The notes below the pieces were generated by a model that did not search any database, was not told the origin of the DNA, and was given only the letters and a program-made list of their open reading frames with translations. Below, piece after piece: positions 43,156 through 52,220 of a stretch of 64,000 bases of DNA (positions are counted from its first letter, which is position 1; each line of letters begins with the position of its first letter). The position numbers and the translations under genes were made by a program. This DNA comes from CAZSBG01 sp964605145 (GTDB lineage: Bacteria > Zhuqueibacterota > Zhuqueibacteria > Thermofontimicrobiales > Thermofontimicrobiaceae), in NCBI GenBank assembly GCA_964605145.1, contig CAZSBG010000002.1:62001-126000 (forward strand). Direction: 5' to 3'.

Positions 43156-44226
43156 GTGAAGATTGTGACGATTGTAGGGGCACGGCCTCAGTTCGTAAAG
43201 GCGGCGCCCGTGTCAAAGGCGCTTCGGAAGGAACACCGGGAACTGTTATTGCATACCGGTCAGCATTACGATGAAAACATGTCCCGAATATTTTTTGATG
43301 AGTTGGGAATTCCACGACCGGATAAAAATCTTGAAATCGGTTCAAACAGCCATGCCAGGCAAACCGCCGCGATTTTGGTTGGCGTGGAAAATTATCTTCA
43401 ACAGGAAAAACCGGATCTGGTCGTCGTGTACGGCGATACCAACTCAACACTGGCCGGGACCGTAGCCGCGAGCAAGCTGTGCATTAAAATTGCGCACATC
43501 GAAGCCGGGCTCAGAAGCTTCAATCGAACCATGCCGGAGGAAATCAATCGGATTGTAGCGGACAGGCTGTCGGATATGCTGTTTTGTCCCACGGAAACCG
43601 CGGTGATCAATCTGAAAAAAGAAGGAATGACCGGCCGGGTTTTCAATGTCGGTGATGTCATGTTCGACGCCGCGCTGAACTTTGCGCCCATGGCAGATTC
43701 GAAAAGTAAAATTTTGGAGAAGCTGGGAATCGCGCCAAAAAGTTACGCGTTAATGACAATGCACCGTGCGGAAAACACAGACGATGTTGAAAAGCTAACC
43801 GCCATCGTCGATGCGATTGTTGAATCTGAAAAGACGATTGTATTTCCGGTCCATCCGCGGACGCGGAAATATTTAGCTGAAAATAGCCTGAGCGATAAAC
43901 TGATTCAGGCAGAACACATTATTTTAACAGAACCGGTAAGCTTTTTGGATATGATTTGTCTCGAAAAAAATGCGAGGCAAATTTTAACCGATTCAGGGGG
44001 AGTTCAAAAGGAAGCGTATTTTTATAAAATACCATGCATTACATTACGAGCAGAGACTGAGTGGGTAGAAACAGTGGATGATGGCTGGAATTGTCTCGTC
44101 GGCGCTGATAGAGAAAAGATAAGTGAAGCGATCCTGAATTTTTCCCCGAATACTCCACAAAAAGGGCATTACGGTGATGGGACGGCAAGTGGAAAAATCG
44201 TAACCACTCTGAATTCCTGCGTCTAA
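43156..44226 (+). CDS. wecB: UDP-N-acetylglucosamine 2-epimerase, non-hydrolysing (WecB family)
   Basis: 356 residues from GTG 43156, one base after the stop of the acyltransferase gene; a longer in-frame start at 43015 would lie inside that gene in a wrong frame. The protein opens VKIVTIVGARPQFVKAAPV and has the family motifs HTGQHYD, VYGDTNST, HIEAGLRSFN, MPEEINRI, MTMHRAENTDD and LTDSGGVQKEA. WecB converts UDP-GlcNAc to UDP-ManNAc; the related WbpI acts on a diacetamido uronic acid. Because its neighbours are an N-acyltransferase and a DegT aminotransferase, the WbpI-like role is plausible. Confidence 0.88.
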   Translation: MKIVTIVGARPQFVKAAPVSKALRKEHRELLLHTGQHYDENMSRIFFDELGIPRPDKNLEIGSNSHARQTAAILVGVENYLQQEKPDLVVVYGDTNSTLAGTVAASKLCIKIAHIEAGLRSFNRTMPEEINRIVADRLSDMLFCPTETAVINLKKEGMTGRVFNVGDVMFDAALNFAPMADSKSKILEKLGIAPKSYALMTMHRAENTDDVEKLTAIVDAIVESEKTIVFPVHPRTRKYLAENSLSDKLIQAEHIILTEPVSFLDMICLEKNARQILTDSGGVQKEAYFYKIPCITLRAETEWVETVDDGWNCLVGADREKISEAILNFSPNTPQKGHYGDGTASGKIVTTLNSCV

Positions 44227-44253
44227 TTCATTTTTTTATTTAATAAAATACAT

Positions 44254-44278
44254 TCATGTCACATCAATTGAGACATGA
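44254..44278. promoter_or_regulatory. Short inverted repeat upstream of the aminotransferase gene
   Basis: TCATGTC (44254-44260) and GACATGA (44272-44278) are perfect inverted arms around 11 bases, in the 96-base gap before the aminotransferase start. It might be an operator; a chance pair cannot be excluded. Confidence 0.3.
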
Positions 44279-44322
44279 CATCGTTGCACAAGCATTCTGA
44301 TATGACAAACTTGGGAGGAGTT

Positions 44323-45432
44323 ATGTCAAATCATGTTCCTTTTTTGGATTTGAAAGCGCAGTATCAAAAAATTAAGAATGAAGTTGATGGTGAAATTGAA
44401 AAAGTAGTTGAGAGTTGTGCATTTATCAACGGTCCTGCAACAAAGGAATTCAACAAAAATTTTGCTGAATATTGTGGCGTTGATTACGCGGTTGGTGTCG
44501 GAAATGGTACGGATGCTCTATTTCTGGCGCTGAAAGCGATCGGCATTGGGCCGGGCGATGAAGTTATCACTGCACCCAATACATTCATCGCCACAACTGA
44601 AGCTATTTCCATGGTTGGCGCGCGGCCTGTTTTTGTGGATATTCACGCGGGGACTTACAATATCGATGTCACCAAAATTGAAGCAGCAATCACCGCAAAG
44701 ACAAAAGCGATAATCCCGGTTCATTTATTCGGCCAACCGGCAGACATGTCCCCGATTATGAACATCGCACAAAAGCACAATTTGAAAATTGTGGAAGATG
44801 CAGCCCAGGCTCATGGCGCCATGTATAAACGAAGGCGAGTGGGCGGTTTTGGCGATGTTGCCTGTTTCAGTTTTTATCCCGGGAAAAATCTTGGCGCTTA
44901 CGGTGATGCCGGCGCTGTGGTCACGAATAATCAAGAAATCGCCGAAAAAGTGGCCATGCTGGCCGATCATGGTAGTTACATGAAATATCAACATAAATTC
45001 GAAGGCGTCAATTCACGGCTCGATTCCCTGCAGGCAGCAGTGCTGAATGTCAAACTGAATTATATTGATGACTGGAATGAGCAACGCCGGCAAAATGCCT
45101 ATACCTACAACAAATTCCTGAAAGATGTGCCCGGTATTGTCATTCCTTCAGAATTAAGAGAAACAAGACCGGTATATCACCTCTATGTGGTGCAGGTTAA
45201 CGACCGGGATAAGGTACGGGAATTACTGGCGGAAGATGGCATTGCCAGCGGGATACATTATCCCACTGCCCTGCACGAGCAGCCGGCCTATGCGAAACTG
45301 GGATACAAAAAAGGGAGTTTTCCTGTTGCGGAAGCGGCAGTGGTAAATTATATCAGCCTGCCCATGTACCCTGAATTGACAGAAACCATGATTGAACACG
45401 TGTGTAATAGCCTGAAAAAACATGCTGCTTAA
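44323..45432 (+). CDS. DegT/DnrJ/EryC1/StrS family sugar aminotransferase
   Basis: 369 residues from ATG 44323, with GGGAGGAG at 44313-44320; an upstream ATG at 44275 has no ribosome site. Motifs of PLP-dependent nucleotide-sugar aminotransferases are all present: VPFLDLKAQYQKI, GVGNGTDALFLALKAIGIGP, the VEDAAQAHGA loop, SFYPGKNLGAYGDAGAV with the PLP-binding Lys, and the closing GIHYPTALHEQPAY. This matches the WbpE/WlbC and QdtB group, which put an amino group on a keto-sugar nucleotide. With the acyltransferase and 2-epimerase it forms most of a diamino-sugar pathway. The end overlaps the Wzi-like gene by 11 bases. Confidence 0.88.
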   Translation: MSNHVPFLDLKAQYQKIKNEVDGEIEKVVESCAFINGPATKEFNKNFAEYCGVDYAVGVGNGTDALFLALKAIGIGPGDEVITAPNTFIATTEAISMVGARPVFVDIHAGTYNIDVTKIEAAITAKTKAIIPVHLFGQPADMSPIMNIAQKHNLKIVEDAAQAHGAMYKRRRVGGFGDVACFSFYPGKNLGAYGDAGAVVTNNQEIAEKVAMLADHGSYMKYQHKFEGVNSRLDSLQAAVLNVKLNYIDDWNEQRRQNAYTYNKFLKDVPGIVIPSELRETRPVYHLYVVQVNDRDKVRELLAEDGIASGIHYPTALHEQPAYAKLGYKKGSFPVAEAAVVNYISLPMYPELTETMIEHVCNSLKKHAA

Positions 45433-47122
45433 ACAAAAAAGATCAATTTATTTTTCAGCGGTTTTAACACTGTGTTTTCTGTTTTCCATTGCAGAAAAAA
45501 CAGTATCGCAAACCACCTATGTGCCGCTCAATCATTGGGTTTATCAATATCTGCAGCGACAGGAGACGAAACACATTTTTCGGCACGGCATGCTCTCTTC
45601 CCGCCCACTCACGCGGGTACAGGTGGCCGGGTATCTGGCTGAAATTCATCAGTGGCTGAAAAAAGGTAATGAACTGAGCCGGGTTGAGCAGAAACAATTA
45701 AATTTTCTAAATAATGAATTTAGAGAGGAACTTACCCAATTTATAGAACATTCAATTGAGTATGAAACAAGGCTCGGCAAGTTACTAAAAAATAAATATG
45801 TTAAAAAATATTTACCTCGTATCATCTATAAAAATCAAAGAAATGCGATAAGTTGGAGTGAAGAAAATTTCCGGGTATTTGCCGATCCGATTATTTACCG
45901 ACAGGCTGCTTACATGGACGCGGATACAGCAGATGCTTTGGGAAAGCACTATTGGGCGACCAATGGCGTTCGTCTTCGGGGAAGCATCGGAAATTACCTA
46001 AGTTTTTATGTGGACGCGCGCGATACAAAAGAATGGGGGACAAAAAAATATAAACTCGGAAATTATACGCTGCCGGGACTGGGATTTGTGCGGGCCACGT
46101 CGCCGGATTACATTTATCACGACGAGACCGACGCCTACCTTTCCTTCAATTACAAATATGTTGGATTGGTGTACGGGAAATTTAAGAATTACTGGGGGCC
46201 GGCCTGTCAGGGCAGTCTCATACTTTCGGATTATGCCACATCATACGATCAGTTCAAACTGGAATTGAATTTTTCAAAATTTCGGTTCACCAGCATCTAC
46301 GCGTTCCTGATCGATTTCCATGAAAACGTGGATGACATTCTCCAGGAGAAGAAATATTTTGCAGCCCATCGCCTGGAAGTCGCGCCCTGGAAATGGCTGA
46401 ACATTGGCCTGTCCGAAAGTGTGATGTTCAAGGGACGCAGTTTCGAGCCGGCGTATTTAAATCCCTTCATGTTCTTTCGCAGCGCCGAACACTATTTGGG
46501 CAGCCCGGATAATATGATGATGGGATTTGACTTCAAGTTAAACGCCGTCAAAAATATGGCGATTTACGGGGAGCTGCTCATCGACGACGTAATGACCACC
46601 CGGCTGGGCACCGATTGGTACGGCAACAAACTGGCTTACACTATCGGGCTGTTTTTCGTCGATCCTCTGACGCTGCCCAATACCGGTTTTCGGGTAGAAT
46701 ATACGAGGATTCGGCCCTATGTGTACACGCACCGGGATGGCATCAATTACGAACATTACGCCACCCGACTGGGCCACTGGCTCCGCCCAAATTCGGATAA
46801 TGTGTACGTGGCGCTGAACTGGCAGCTATCGAGGTACGCCCGGGCAAGCGTTTATTCCCGATTCCTGCGACATGGCGCCAATTCGGCTGAAAAAAATGTC
46901 GGCGGAGATAGTGACCGCGCTCACGGCGAAGGTGACGCAAAATATGTTACCTTTCTGGATGGGAATTTGGAGAGAGAAAAAATGATGGGTGTGAGATTGG
47001 AATATGAAGTGGTGAGAGAATTAATCTTAAAATTTGAATATCACAAAATTAATTATCAATTAAATAATTCAGATAAACAAAATCAACATAATATCTTATT
47101 TTCATTGTTTCTTAATTATTAA
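45422..47122 (+). CDS. Wzi-like capsule assembly outer-membrane protein
   Basis: 566 residues. A signal peptide ends near KTVSQ (residue 29). A helical domain (YVPLNHWVYQYLQRQETKH, RPLTRVQVAGYLAEI, about residues 30-110) resembles the N-terminal part of large Wzi-like proteins of FCB bacteria. From about residue 150 the chain alternates polar and hydrophobic residues as in a large beta-barrel (SFYVDARDTKEWG, KFKNYWGP, FEYHKINY) and ends on an aromatic residue, as outer-membrane proteins usually do. Wzi helps anchor capsule to the surface. It lies inside the polysaccharide locus. The last 100 bases already have the low GC of the next island. Confidence 0.78.
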   Translation: MLLKQKRSIYFSAVLTLCFLFSIAEKTVSQTTYVPLNHWVYQYLQRQETKHIFRHGMLSSRPLTRVQVAGYLAEIHQWLKKGNELSRVEQKQLNFLNNEFREELTQFIEHSIEYETRLGKLLKNKYVKKYLPRIIYKNQRNAISWSEENFRVFADPIIYRQAAYMDADTADALGKHYWATNGVRLRGSIGNYLSFYVDARDTKEWGTKKYKLGNYTLPGLGFVRATSPDYIYHDETDAYLSFNYKYVGLVYGKFKNYWGPACQGSLILSDYATSYDQFKLELNFSKFRFTSIYAFLIDFHENVDDILQEKKYFAAHRLEVAPWKWLNIGLSESVMFKGRSFEPAYLNPFMFFRSAEHYLGSPDNMMMGFDFKLNAVKNMAIYGELLIDDVMTTRLGTDWYGNKLAYTIGLFFVDPLTLPNTGFRVEYTRIRPYVYTHRDGINYEHYATRLGHWLRPNSDNVYVALNWQLSRYARASVYSRFLRHGANSAEKNVGGDSDRAHGEGDAKYVTFLDGNLEREKMMGVRLEYEVVRELILKFEYHKINYQLNNSDKQNQHNILFSLFLNY

Positions 47123-47207
47123 TTAATGTTTGTGCAGGGAGAAGACCTTTGACCTTTACATATTATATTTATTACATTATTTAGAATATTTTAAGACTGG
47201 TAAGATT

Positions 47208-48671
47208 ATGTCGGTTTCTGCATGGAGAATAAAAAATTTTTTCACATCTGATGTAAAATATTTAGGCTTTATTTCATTATTTGTATTGACGATTGTTGTA
47301 CTTTACAACAACGGTGTTTCATTTGTTGTATCATTGGGACCGGTATTGCTTATTGCAATATTTTTACTCATATTAAGATTACCGAAATTAGGATTGTATC
47401 TAATAATTTTTAATCTTCCATTAAATAAATATATACCAATATTTGGGATGGAAAGTGATAGTTTTTCAGTTTCTGTAAATGAAGTTTTAATGCTATTACT
47501 TTTAATCGCTCTAACTTTTAAGAAGCTTTTTAGCGGAAAAATTTCAATCCCAGAGTCTCGTTTAAACAGGCCTATATTTCTTTTAATTCTTTTTAACACT
47601 ATTAGTTTATTAGCAGCTTATACTGATCTTTCACATTCGAACTATGTTAAGTGTTGGCTTTACTTTTTTCTATGGGCAGAATACTTTTTAATATATTTTT
47701 TAATTCTCGACCTTGTTAATAGCAAAAAAGAAGTTAAGTTTATTCTTTTTTTGATGATAATTTCAGGATTGCTGACAGTATGCTCAGCTTTATATCAGCA
47801 AATTGAAGGGTCCGCTCTTAGATCAATCGGTACAATTTCGGAATCTGGAAAAACACAATATCGTTTAATTTCTGCGTTCGGATTTTACTCGAATGATTTT
47901 GGAGGATATCTGTTAATACTTATTTCGATGCTTATTAATTTATATTTTTATGTAGTGAAAAATAAAAAAGCGCTAATATTATTATTATTATTGCCAACTC
48001 TCTATACTTTATTTTTTACATTTTCGAGAAGTGGAATTCTTGGCCTTTTTGTGTTGATTATTTTTCTGATGATATTTCGAAAAGATCAAAGAAAAACGAT
48101 ATTGGTTTATTCCCTATTGGGATTAATTATTTCTCTTTTTATTTTAACGCCAGTATTTGTTCGATGGGCAAATACTTCATATGTTAAAAAAGGAGGTCAA
48201 ATAATTTTAAAACAAAATATCAGTGAACGGTTGGCGCAATGGGAAGCATCTTTAGATCAATTTACAAAAAATCCGCTCTTTGGAAATGGATTTCATACAT
48301 ACCATTATCGAGAATTGAATTACCAATCACATTTTGGAATTCTTAGATATATTGGTCATGCACACAATGTCTATATAAGATTATTAATTGAATCAGGAAT
48401 TTTGGGATTAGCAGCATTTATTGCAATTATTTACTACATCTATTCGTATGCTTTTAAATTTTTAAAACAAAGAATAAGCAAAGAACTCGAACTAATTATA
48501 TTCATTTGTATAAGCTCATTCAGCGCTTATTTAATAGTTGCTATGACAGAAAGTATCTTAACAGTGGGACGGGTGACAGGGCCAATATTTACATTAATTG
48601 CGCTCATGGTTGTTATGTCAAGGATAGAAATATCAAGTAATAAAGAATTGTGGCACTTAAAAAGAATTTGA
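47208..48671 (+). CDS. O-antigen polymerase/ligase family membrane protein (Wzy-like)
   Basis: 487 residues from ATG 47208; an earlier in-frame ATG at 47130 would add 26 residues that do not look like part of the protein. About 11 or 12 hydrophobic segments fill the sequence. The large periplasmic loop before the last helices carries the family motif SERLAQWEASLDQFTKNPLF and GNGFHTYHY, then GHAHNVYIRLLIESGILGL, which match the Wzy_C signature. Position between Wzi and a flippase supports a polymerase. Codon and base use are very AT-rich, with many ATA and TTA codons, unlike the Wzi gene before it. Confidence 0.82.
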   Translation: MSVSAWRIKNFFTSDVKYLGFISLFVLTIVVLYNNGVSFVVSLGPVLLIAIFLLILRLPKLGLYLIIFNLPLNKYIPIFGMESDSFSVSVNEVLMLLLLIALTFKKLFSGKISIPESRLNRPIFLLILFNTISLLAAYTDLSHSNYVKCWLYFFLWAEYFLIYFLILDLVNSKKEVKFILFLMIISGLLTVCSALYQQIEGSALRSIGTISESGKTQYRLISAFGFYSNDFGGYLLILISMLINLYFYVVKNKKALILLLLLPTLYTLFFTFSRSGILGLFVLIIFLMIFRKDQRKTILVYSLLGLIISLFILTPVFVRWANTSYVKKGGQIILKQNISERLAQWEASLDQFTKNPLFGNGFHTYHYRELNYQSHFGILRYIGHAHNVYIRLLIESGILGLAAFIAIIYYIYSYAFKFLKQRISKELELIIFICISSFSAYLIVAMTESILTVGRVTGPIFTLIALMVVMSRIEISSNKELWHLKRI

Positions 48672-48728
48672 AAGCTACTTTCTTTTATATGTTTCTGATT
48701 ATATAAAAACTATAGGGTGGGTTAAGCG

Positions 48729-50222
48729 GTGTCTCTTGCAGTTCGCGTTTCACGGGCGTTTTTTTGGAATCATGCAAATAAGGTTGTGGGATTTTTCTTA
48801 GATTTTAGTTTGTCTATTGTTCTAGCCCGGGGATTAGGAACTCATATCTATGGTATTTACTCTGAATTAATTAATGTCGTTGTATTTTTTTCCTTATTTT
48901 GTTCACTTGGTCTTGATACGGCTTTAAATGTATATATCCCAAAGTATAGAGATGATCCAAGAAAATTATCAGCACTACTAAAAAGAACGCTTGGATTTTT
49001 TGTAATATTCTCTCTATTAATCTGTTTGATTATAAGTTATTTTGGTAGTTCAATTAGCGAAGTTATTAAATCGCCTGATGCGAAAAGTCATATAATTTTT
49101 GTAGCAGCTTATTTATTTTTCTATACGTTTATAATTATCGCCCAAGCAATTCTTTTGAGCTTGTTTAAAACCAAATTTTTGTTTTATGCAAATACTTCTC
49201 TTAAGCTATTATTTATTTTTGCATCGATTTTTATAATTCGATTCCAATTTGGCCTCAGAGAAATATTAATCGCTTATATTCTGATAAGCGGGATTGCCAG
49301 TATCAGCTATTTTTGTAGCTTTCATAGATTTCTTATTGTAAAATCAACCTTAATTGATTCATATAATTATTTCAAGTTTGGTATTACAATTTTATTTACC
49401 AAATTTCTTAATTATGTTTTAGGAAGATATTTTGATATTTTTTTACTTGGCTATTTTGGCGTAAGTAAAGAATATATAGGTTTTTATAATATTGCCTTCT
49501 CAATAGTATTAGCAATGTCGTTCATGTTTACATCAGGTTTTGCTGGTATAGCATTAACAGCATTTTCTGACTTGGTAAAAAGAAATAATTATCATGGAGT
49601 TGTAAAAGGTTGGACAACGATAACTAAAATTTCTGTGTTTTTTTGTTTACCATTATTTTTGTTTGTATTATTGAATGCTAATTTAATCATAACATTAGCA
49701 TATTCTGATGCTTATCAAAAAGCTTCAATTTTACTTCAAATGTTTGGGAGTTTTTTTCTAATATCAATTTTATTTGGTAGCGGAGCGAATTCTACGGTTT
49801 TATATTCTTTGCACAAGGAGAGAACTGTTTTAATATTAAGGTCATTATTGGGAAGTGTAAACATTGTATTGGATATAGTATTAATTCCTAAATATCAAGC
49901 CCTTGGGGCTATTTTTGCAACTGGATTGTCAACAGTGTTAATTATTATTGCTGAATATCTTTTGCTAAAGAAGCAAATCAAGTTAATTTACCCTAAATTA
50001 TTTTTGTTGAAAATAATAAGTGCATCAATTCTTGCACTAAGTATTACAATACTATTGCCATCAGCGGGATTGTGGAGTTTGTTAATTAAGTTGTTGATTG
50101 CAACTATGGTATTTATCCTTGTAATTTATGTGGTTAAGCCATTTGATAATGAAGATTATAAAATGGCCAGAGAAGTAATTAAGCCACTAGCAAAATATCT
50201 AAGGCCGTTTGTGAGACAATAA
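48729..50222 (+). CDS. Polysaccharide flippase (Wzx-like, MOP superfamily)
   Basis: 497 residues from GTG 48729, with AGGGTGGG upstream. About 12-14 membrane helices; the opening RAFFWNHANKVVGFFLDFSL and VLARGLGTHIYGIYSELINV is the classic start of Wzx/RfbX flippases. They move lipid-linked repeat units across the inner membrane to the polymerase. The gene belongs to the AT-rich island and lies 57 bases after the Wzy-like gene. Confidence 0.85.
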   Translation: MSLAVRVSRAFFWNHANKVVGFFLDFSLSIVLARGLGTHIYGIYSELINVVVFFSLFCSLGLDTALNVYIPKYRDDPRKLSALLKRTLGFFVIFSLLICLIISYFGSSISEVIKSPDAKSHIIFVAAYLFFYTFIIIAQAILLSLFKTKFLFYANTSLKLLFIFASIFIIRFQFGLREILIAYILISGIASISYFCSFHRFLIVKSTLIDSYNYFKFGITILFTKFLNYVLGRYFDIFLLGYFGVSKEYIGFYNIAFSIVLAMSFMFTSGFAGIALTAFSDLVKRNNYHGVVKGWTTITKISVFFCLPLFLFVLLNANLIITLAYSDAYQKASILLQMFGSFFLISILFGSGANSTVLYSLHKERTVLILRSLLGSVNIVLDIVLIPKYQALGAIFATGLSTVLIIIAEYLLLKKQIKLIYPKLFLLKIISASILALSITILLPSAGLWSLLIKLLIATMVFILVIYVVKPFDNEDYKMAREVIKPLAKYLRPFVRQ

Positions 50223-50299
50223 AAGAGAATTAAGATTAATTAAATTCAGTTATTTAAAATGTATGAATAAAATGAGAAGTATTTTATTAGGATTTTTTG

Positions 50300-51211
50300 A
50301 TGGAAGTTATCAATAAAAATGTGATGAAATATGACGTTGCAATTGCATATCGAATATATCCAGAGGTCTCGAAAAAGCCATTTGTTTACCAAAATAATAA
50401 AATTGAATTGGCAAAATTATGCTTAAAATCTTTAAGAAGGTCTCTTGGTAAATTGAACGTGAAAGTATTTGCCCTTTTAGATGATTGTCCTGCTGAATAT
50501 GAGAAATTGTTTCGATCAATTTTTAATGAAGAGGAATTAATAATTTTAAAATATAATGGGATAGGAAATCGAGCTACATTTGAAAAACAAATTGAAATAC
50601 TGTTAGATCAAAATTTTTCAGAAAATATATATTTTGCGGAAGATGACTATTATTACCTACCAAATCAATTTGGTGGTATGATAGAACTTTTAAATCAATA
50701 TCCAAAAGGCATATTCATCTCACCCTATGATCATCCTGATTATTATACATTAGATTTTCATAGAAATAAGCATAGAATTCAAATATTAAATAACAAACAC
50801 TGGAGGACTGCGAATTCAACTTGTTTAACATTTTTGACAAAAAAGAATGTCCTTAAGATGACAAAAGATGTTTTTAATTCGTATTCCATTGGCAACTTGG
50901 ATTCAAGCCTTTGGATTAGCTTAACAAAAACAAACCTATTTAATCCAAAATTGTTGTTTGATTTTTTGATAAAAGAGCCTTTTTATCTAAAATCTGTAAT
51001 GAAATCGTGGGTGCACTGTTGGAAACAAATTCTGTTTGGGCAAAAATGGGAATTATGGATTCCCATACCAACAATTGCAACCCACATGGATGAAATTTAT
51101 TTAGCACCTGGGATTGATTGGAAGTCTGAGATTCAATCTAAAGTAAAAATGATAGAATCTAAGCATTTTGAAGCAAGGGCAACTCAAAGTGCAGATGAAA
51201 ATTTGGTATAG
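50300..51211 (+). CDS. Putative glycosyltransferase of GT-A type, family not recognised
   Basis: 303 residues from ATG 50300 (TTAGGA upstream; a TTG directly before it is less likely). No membrane segments. The pattern is that of a GT-A fold: YDVAIAYRIYP at the start, a strand-helix region, then IYFAEDDYYYLPNQFGGMI, where EDD would be the metal-binding DxD equivalent, followed by ISPYDHPDYY. The C-terminal IATHMDEIYLAPGIDW could be the acceptor-side loop. I do not recognise a precise CAZy family. Position between a flippase and clear glycosyltransferases supports a sugar-transfer role. Confidence 0.5.
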   Translation: MEVINKNVMKYDVAIAYRIYPEVSKKPFVYQNNKIELAKLCLKSLRRSLGKLNVKVFALLDDCPAEYEKLFRSIFNEEELIILKYNGIGNRATFEKQIEILLDQNFSENIYFAEDDYYYLPNQFGGMIELLNQYPKGIFISPYDHPDYYTLDFHRNKHRIQILNNKHWRTANSTCLTFLTKKNVLKMTKDVFNSYSIGNLDSSLWISLTKTNLFNPKLLFDFLIKEPFYLKSVMKSWVHCWKQILFGQKWELWIPIPTIATHMDEIYLAPGIDWKSEIQSKVKMIESKHFEARATQSADENLV

Positions 51212-51259
51212 AAAAGTGTAGTATTATCGCATTCAATTTTAATAATTCGGGAATGATCA

Positions 51260-52177
51260 ATGGATTCAATCCTATTTTCGATAATTATTGTAAGCTGGAA
51301 TAGTAGCGAATTGTTGAGAAATTGTCTAAATTCCATTTATTCGAAAATAGATACAGATAATTATGAAATTATTGTTGTTGATAATGCTTCTAATGATGAT
51401 AGTTGTCAAATGGTTAGGACCGAATTTCCGAAAGTTCGGCTCACTCAGAATAAAAATAATGAGGGATTTGCTAAAGCAAATAATATTGGAATTAGAAACA
51501 GCAAAGGAGATATAATACTTTTATTGAATTCTGATACTGAATTAAAATCAAGCGATATTTTAAAACAGGCAGAGGACATATTTATACATAATAAAGATAT
51601 TGGAATTGCCGGTGTAAATCTTACTTTTCCTAATGGAGTCCCGCAAGCACCTGGTGGAAAATTTATTTCAAATTGGCAACTATTCAAATATCAGGTTTTA
51701 TTTATGAGTTCTCCCTTGTTCTATAAATTCAAGAGTAAATTGTCAAATCCTGAATCAAAAAAATATTACGATATAGATTACGTTAGTGGCGCATGTCTAT
51801 TTGTCCGAAAAGATGTCATAAAGGAAATAGGTTTTTTAAATGAAGATTTCTTTATGTATGGTGAAGATATGGAATTTTGCTATCGAGGGAAAGTAAAAGG
51901 ATGGCGACGTGTGATCATATCTTCGATATATGTGGTTCATCTCAAAGGACAGAGCACAAAAAAAAATGTAGAAAAAGTTTTGTCAAATAGCATTAAAAAT
52001 AATTGTTATTTAATTGAGTATTTTCATGGGAAAAAAAGTGCCCTATTAGCTCACTTAATTTATTCTATGGGATTATTTCTTAGGTTTATACTCTCTTTTA
52101 TTAGAAAGGATATTAGTCCTAAGTCATATTGGAAACTATTAGTTGTAAACGCAAAATTAAGTTTCTCAATTTACTAG
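51260..52177 (+). CDS. Glycosyltransferase family 2 (rhamnosyltransferase-like)
   Basis: 305 residues. The GT2 start SIIIVSWNSSELLRNCLNSI, the uridine-binding VVDNASNDDS, the metal-binding LLNSDTE and the later YVSGACLFVRKDV and FFMYGEDMEFCYR motifs are all in place; this version is common in enzymes of the WbbL/rhamnosyl type. A C-terminal amphipathic or membrane-associated segment (LAHLIYSMGLFLRFILSFI) follows. It should add a sugar to the lipid-linked repeat unit on the cytoplasmic side. Sugar specificity cannot be told. Confidence 0.87.
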   Translation: MDSILFSIIIVSWNSSELLRNCLNSIYSKIDTDNYEIIVVDNASNDDSCQMVRTEFPKVRLTQNKNNEGFAKANNIGIRNSKGDIILLLNSDTELKSSDILKQAEDIFIHNKDIGIAGVNLTFPNGVPQAPGGKFISNWQLFKYQVLFMSSPLFYKFKSKLSNPESKKYYDIDYVSGACLFVRKDVIKEIGFLNEDFFMYGEDMEFCYRGKVKGWRRVIISSIYVVHLKGQSTKKNVEKVLSNSIKNNCYLIEYFHGKKSALLAHLIYSMGLFLRFILSFIRKDISPKSYWKLLVVNAKLSFSIY

Positions 52178-52220
52178 AGAACCTTTAGTAAATTGAAATA
52201 TGAAATTGAAAGATAAATAG

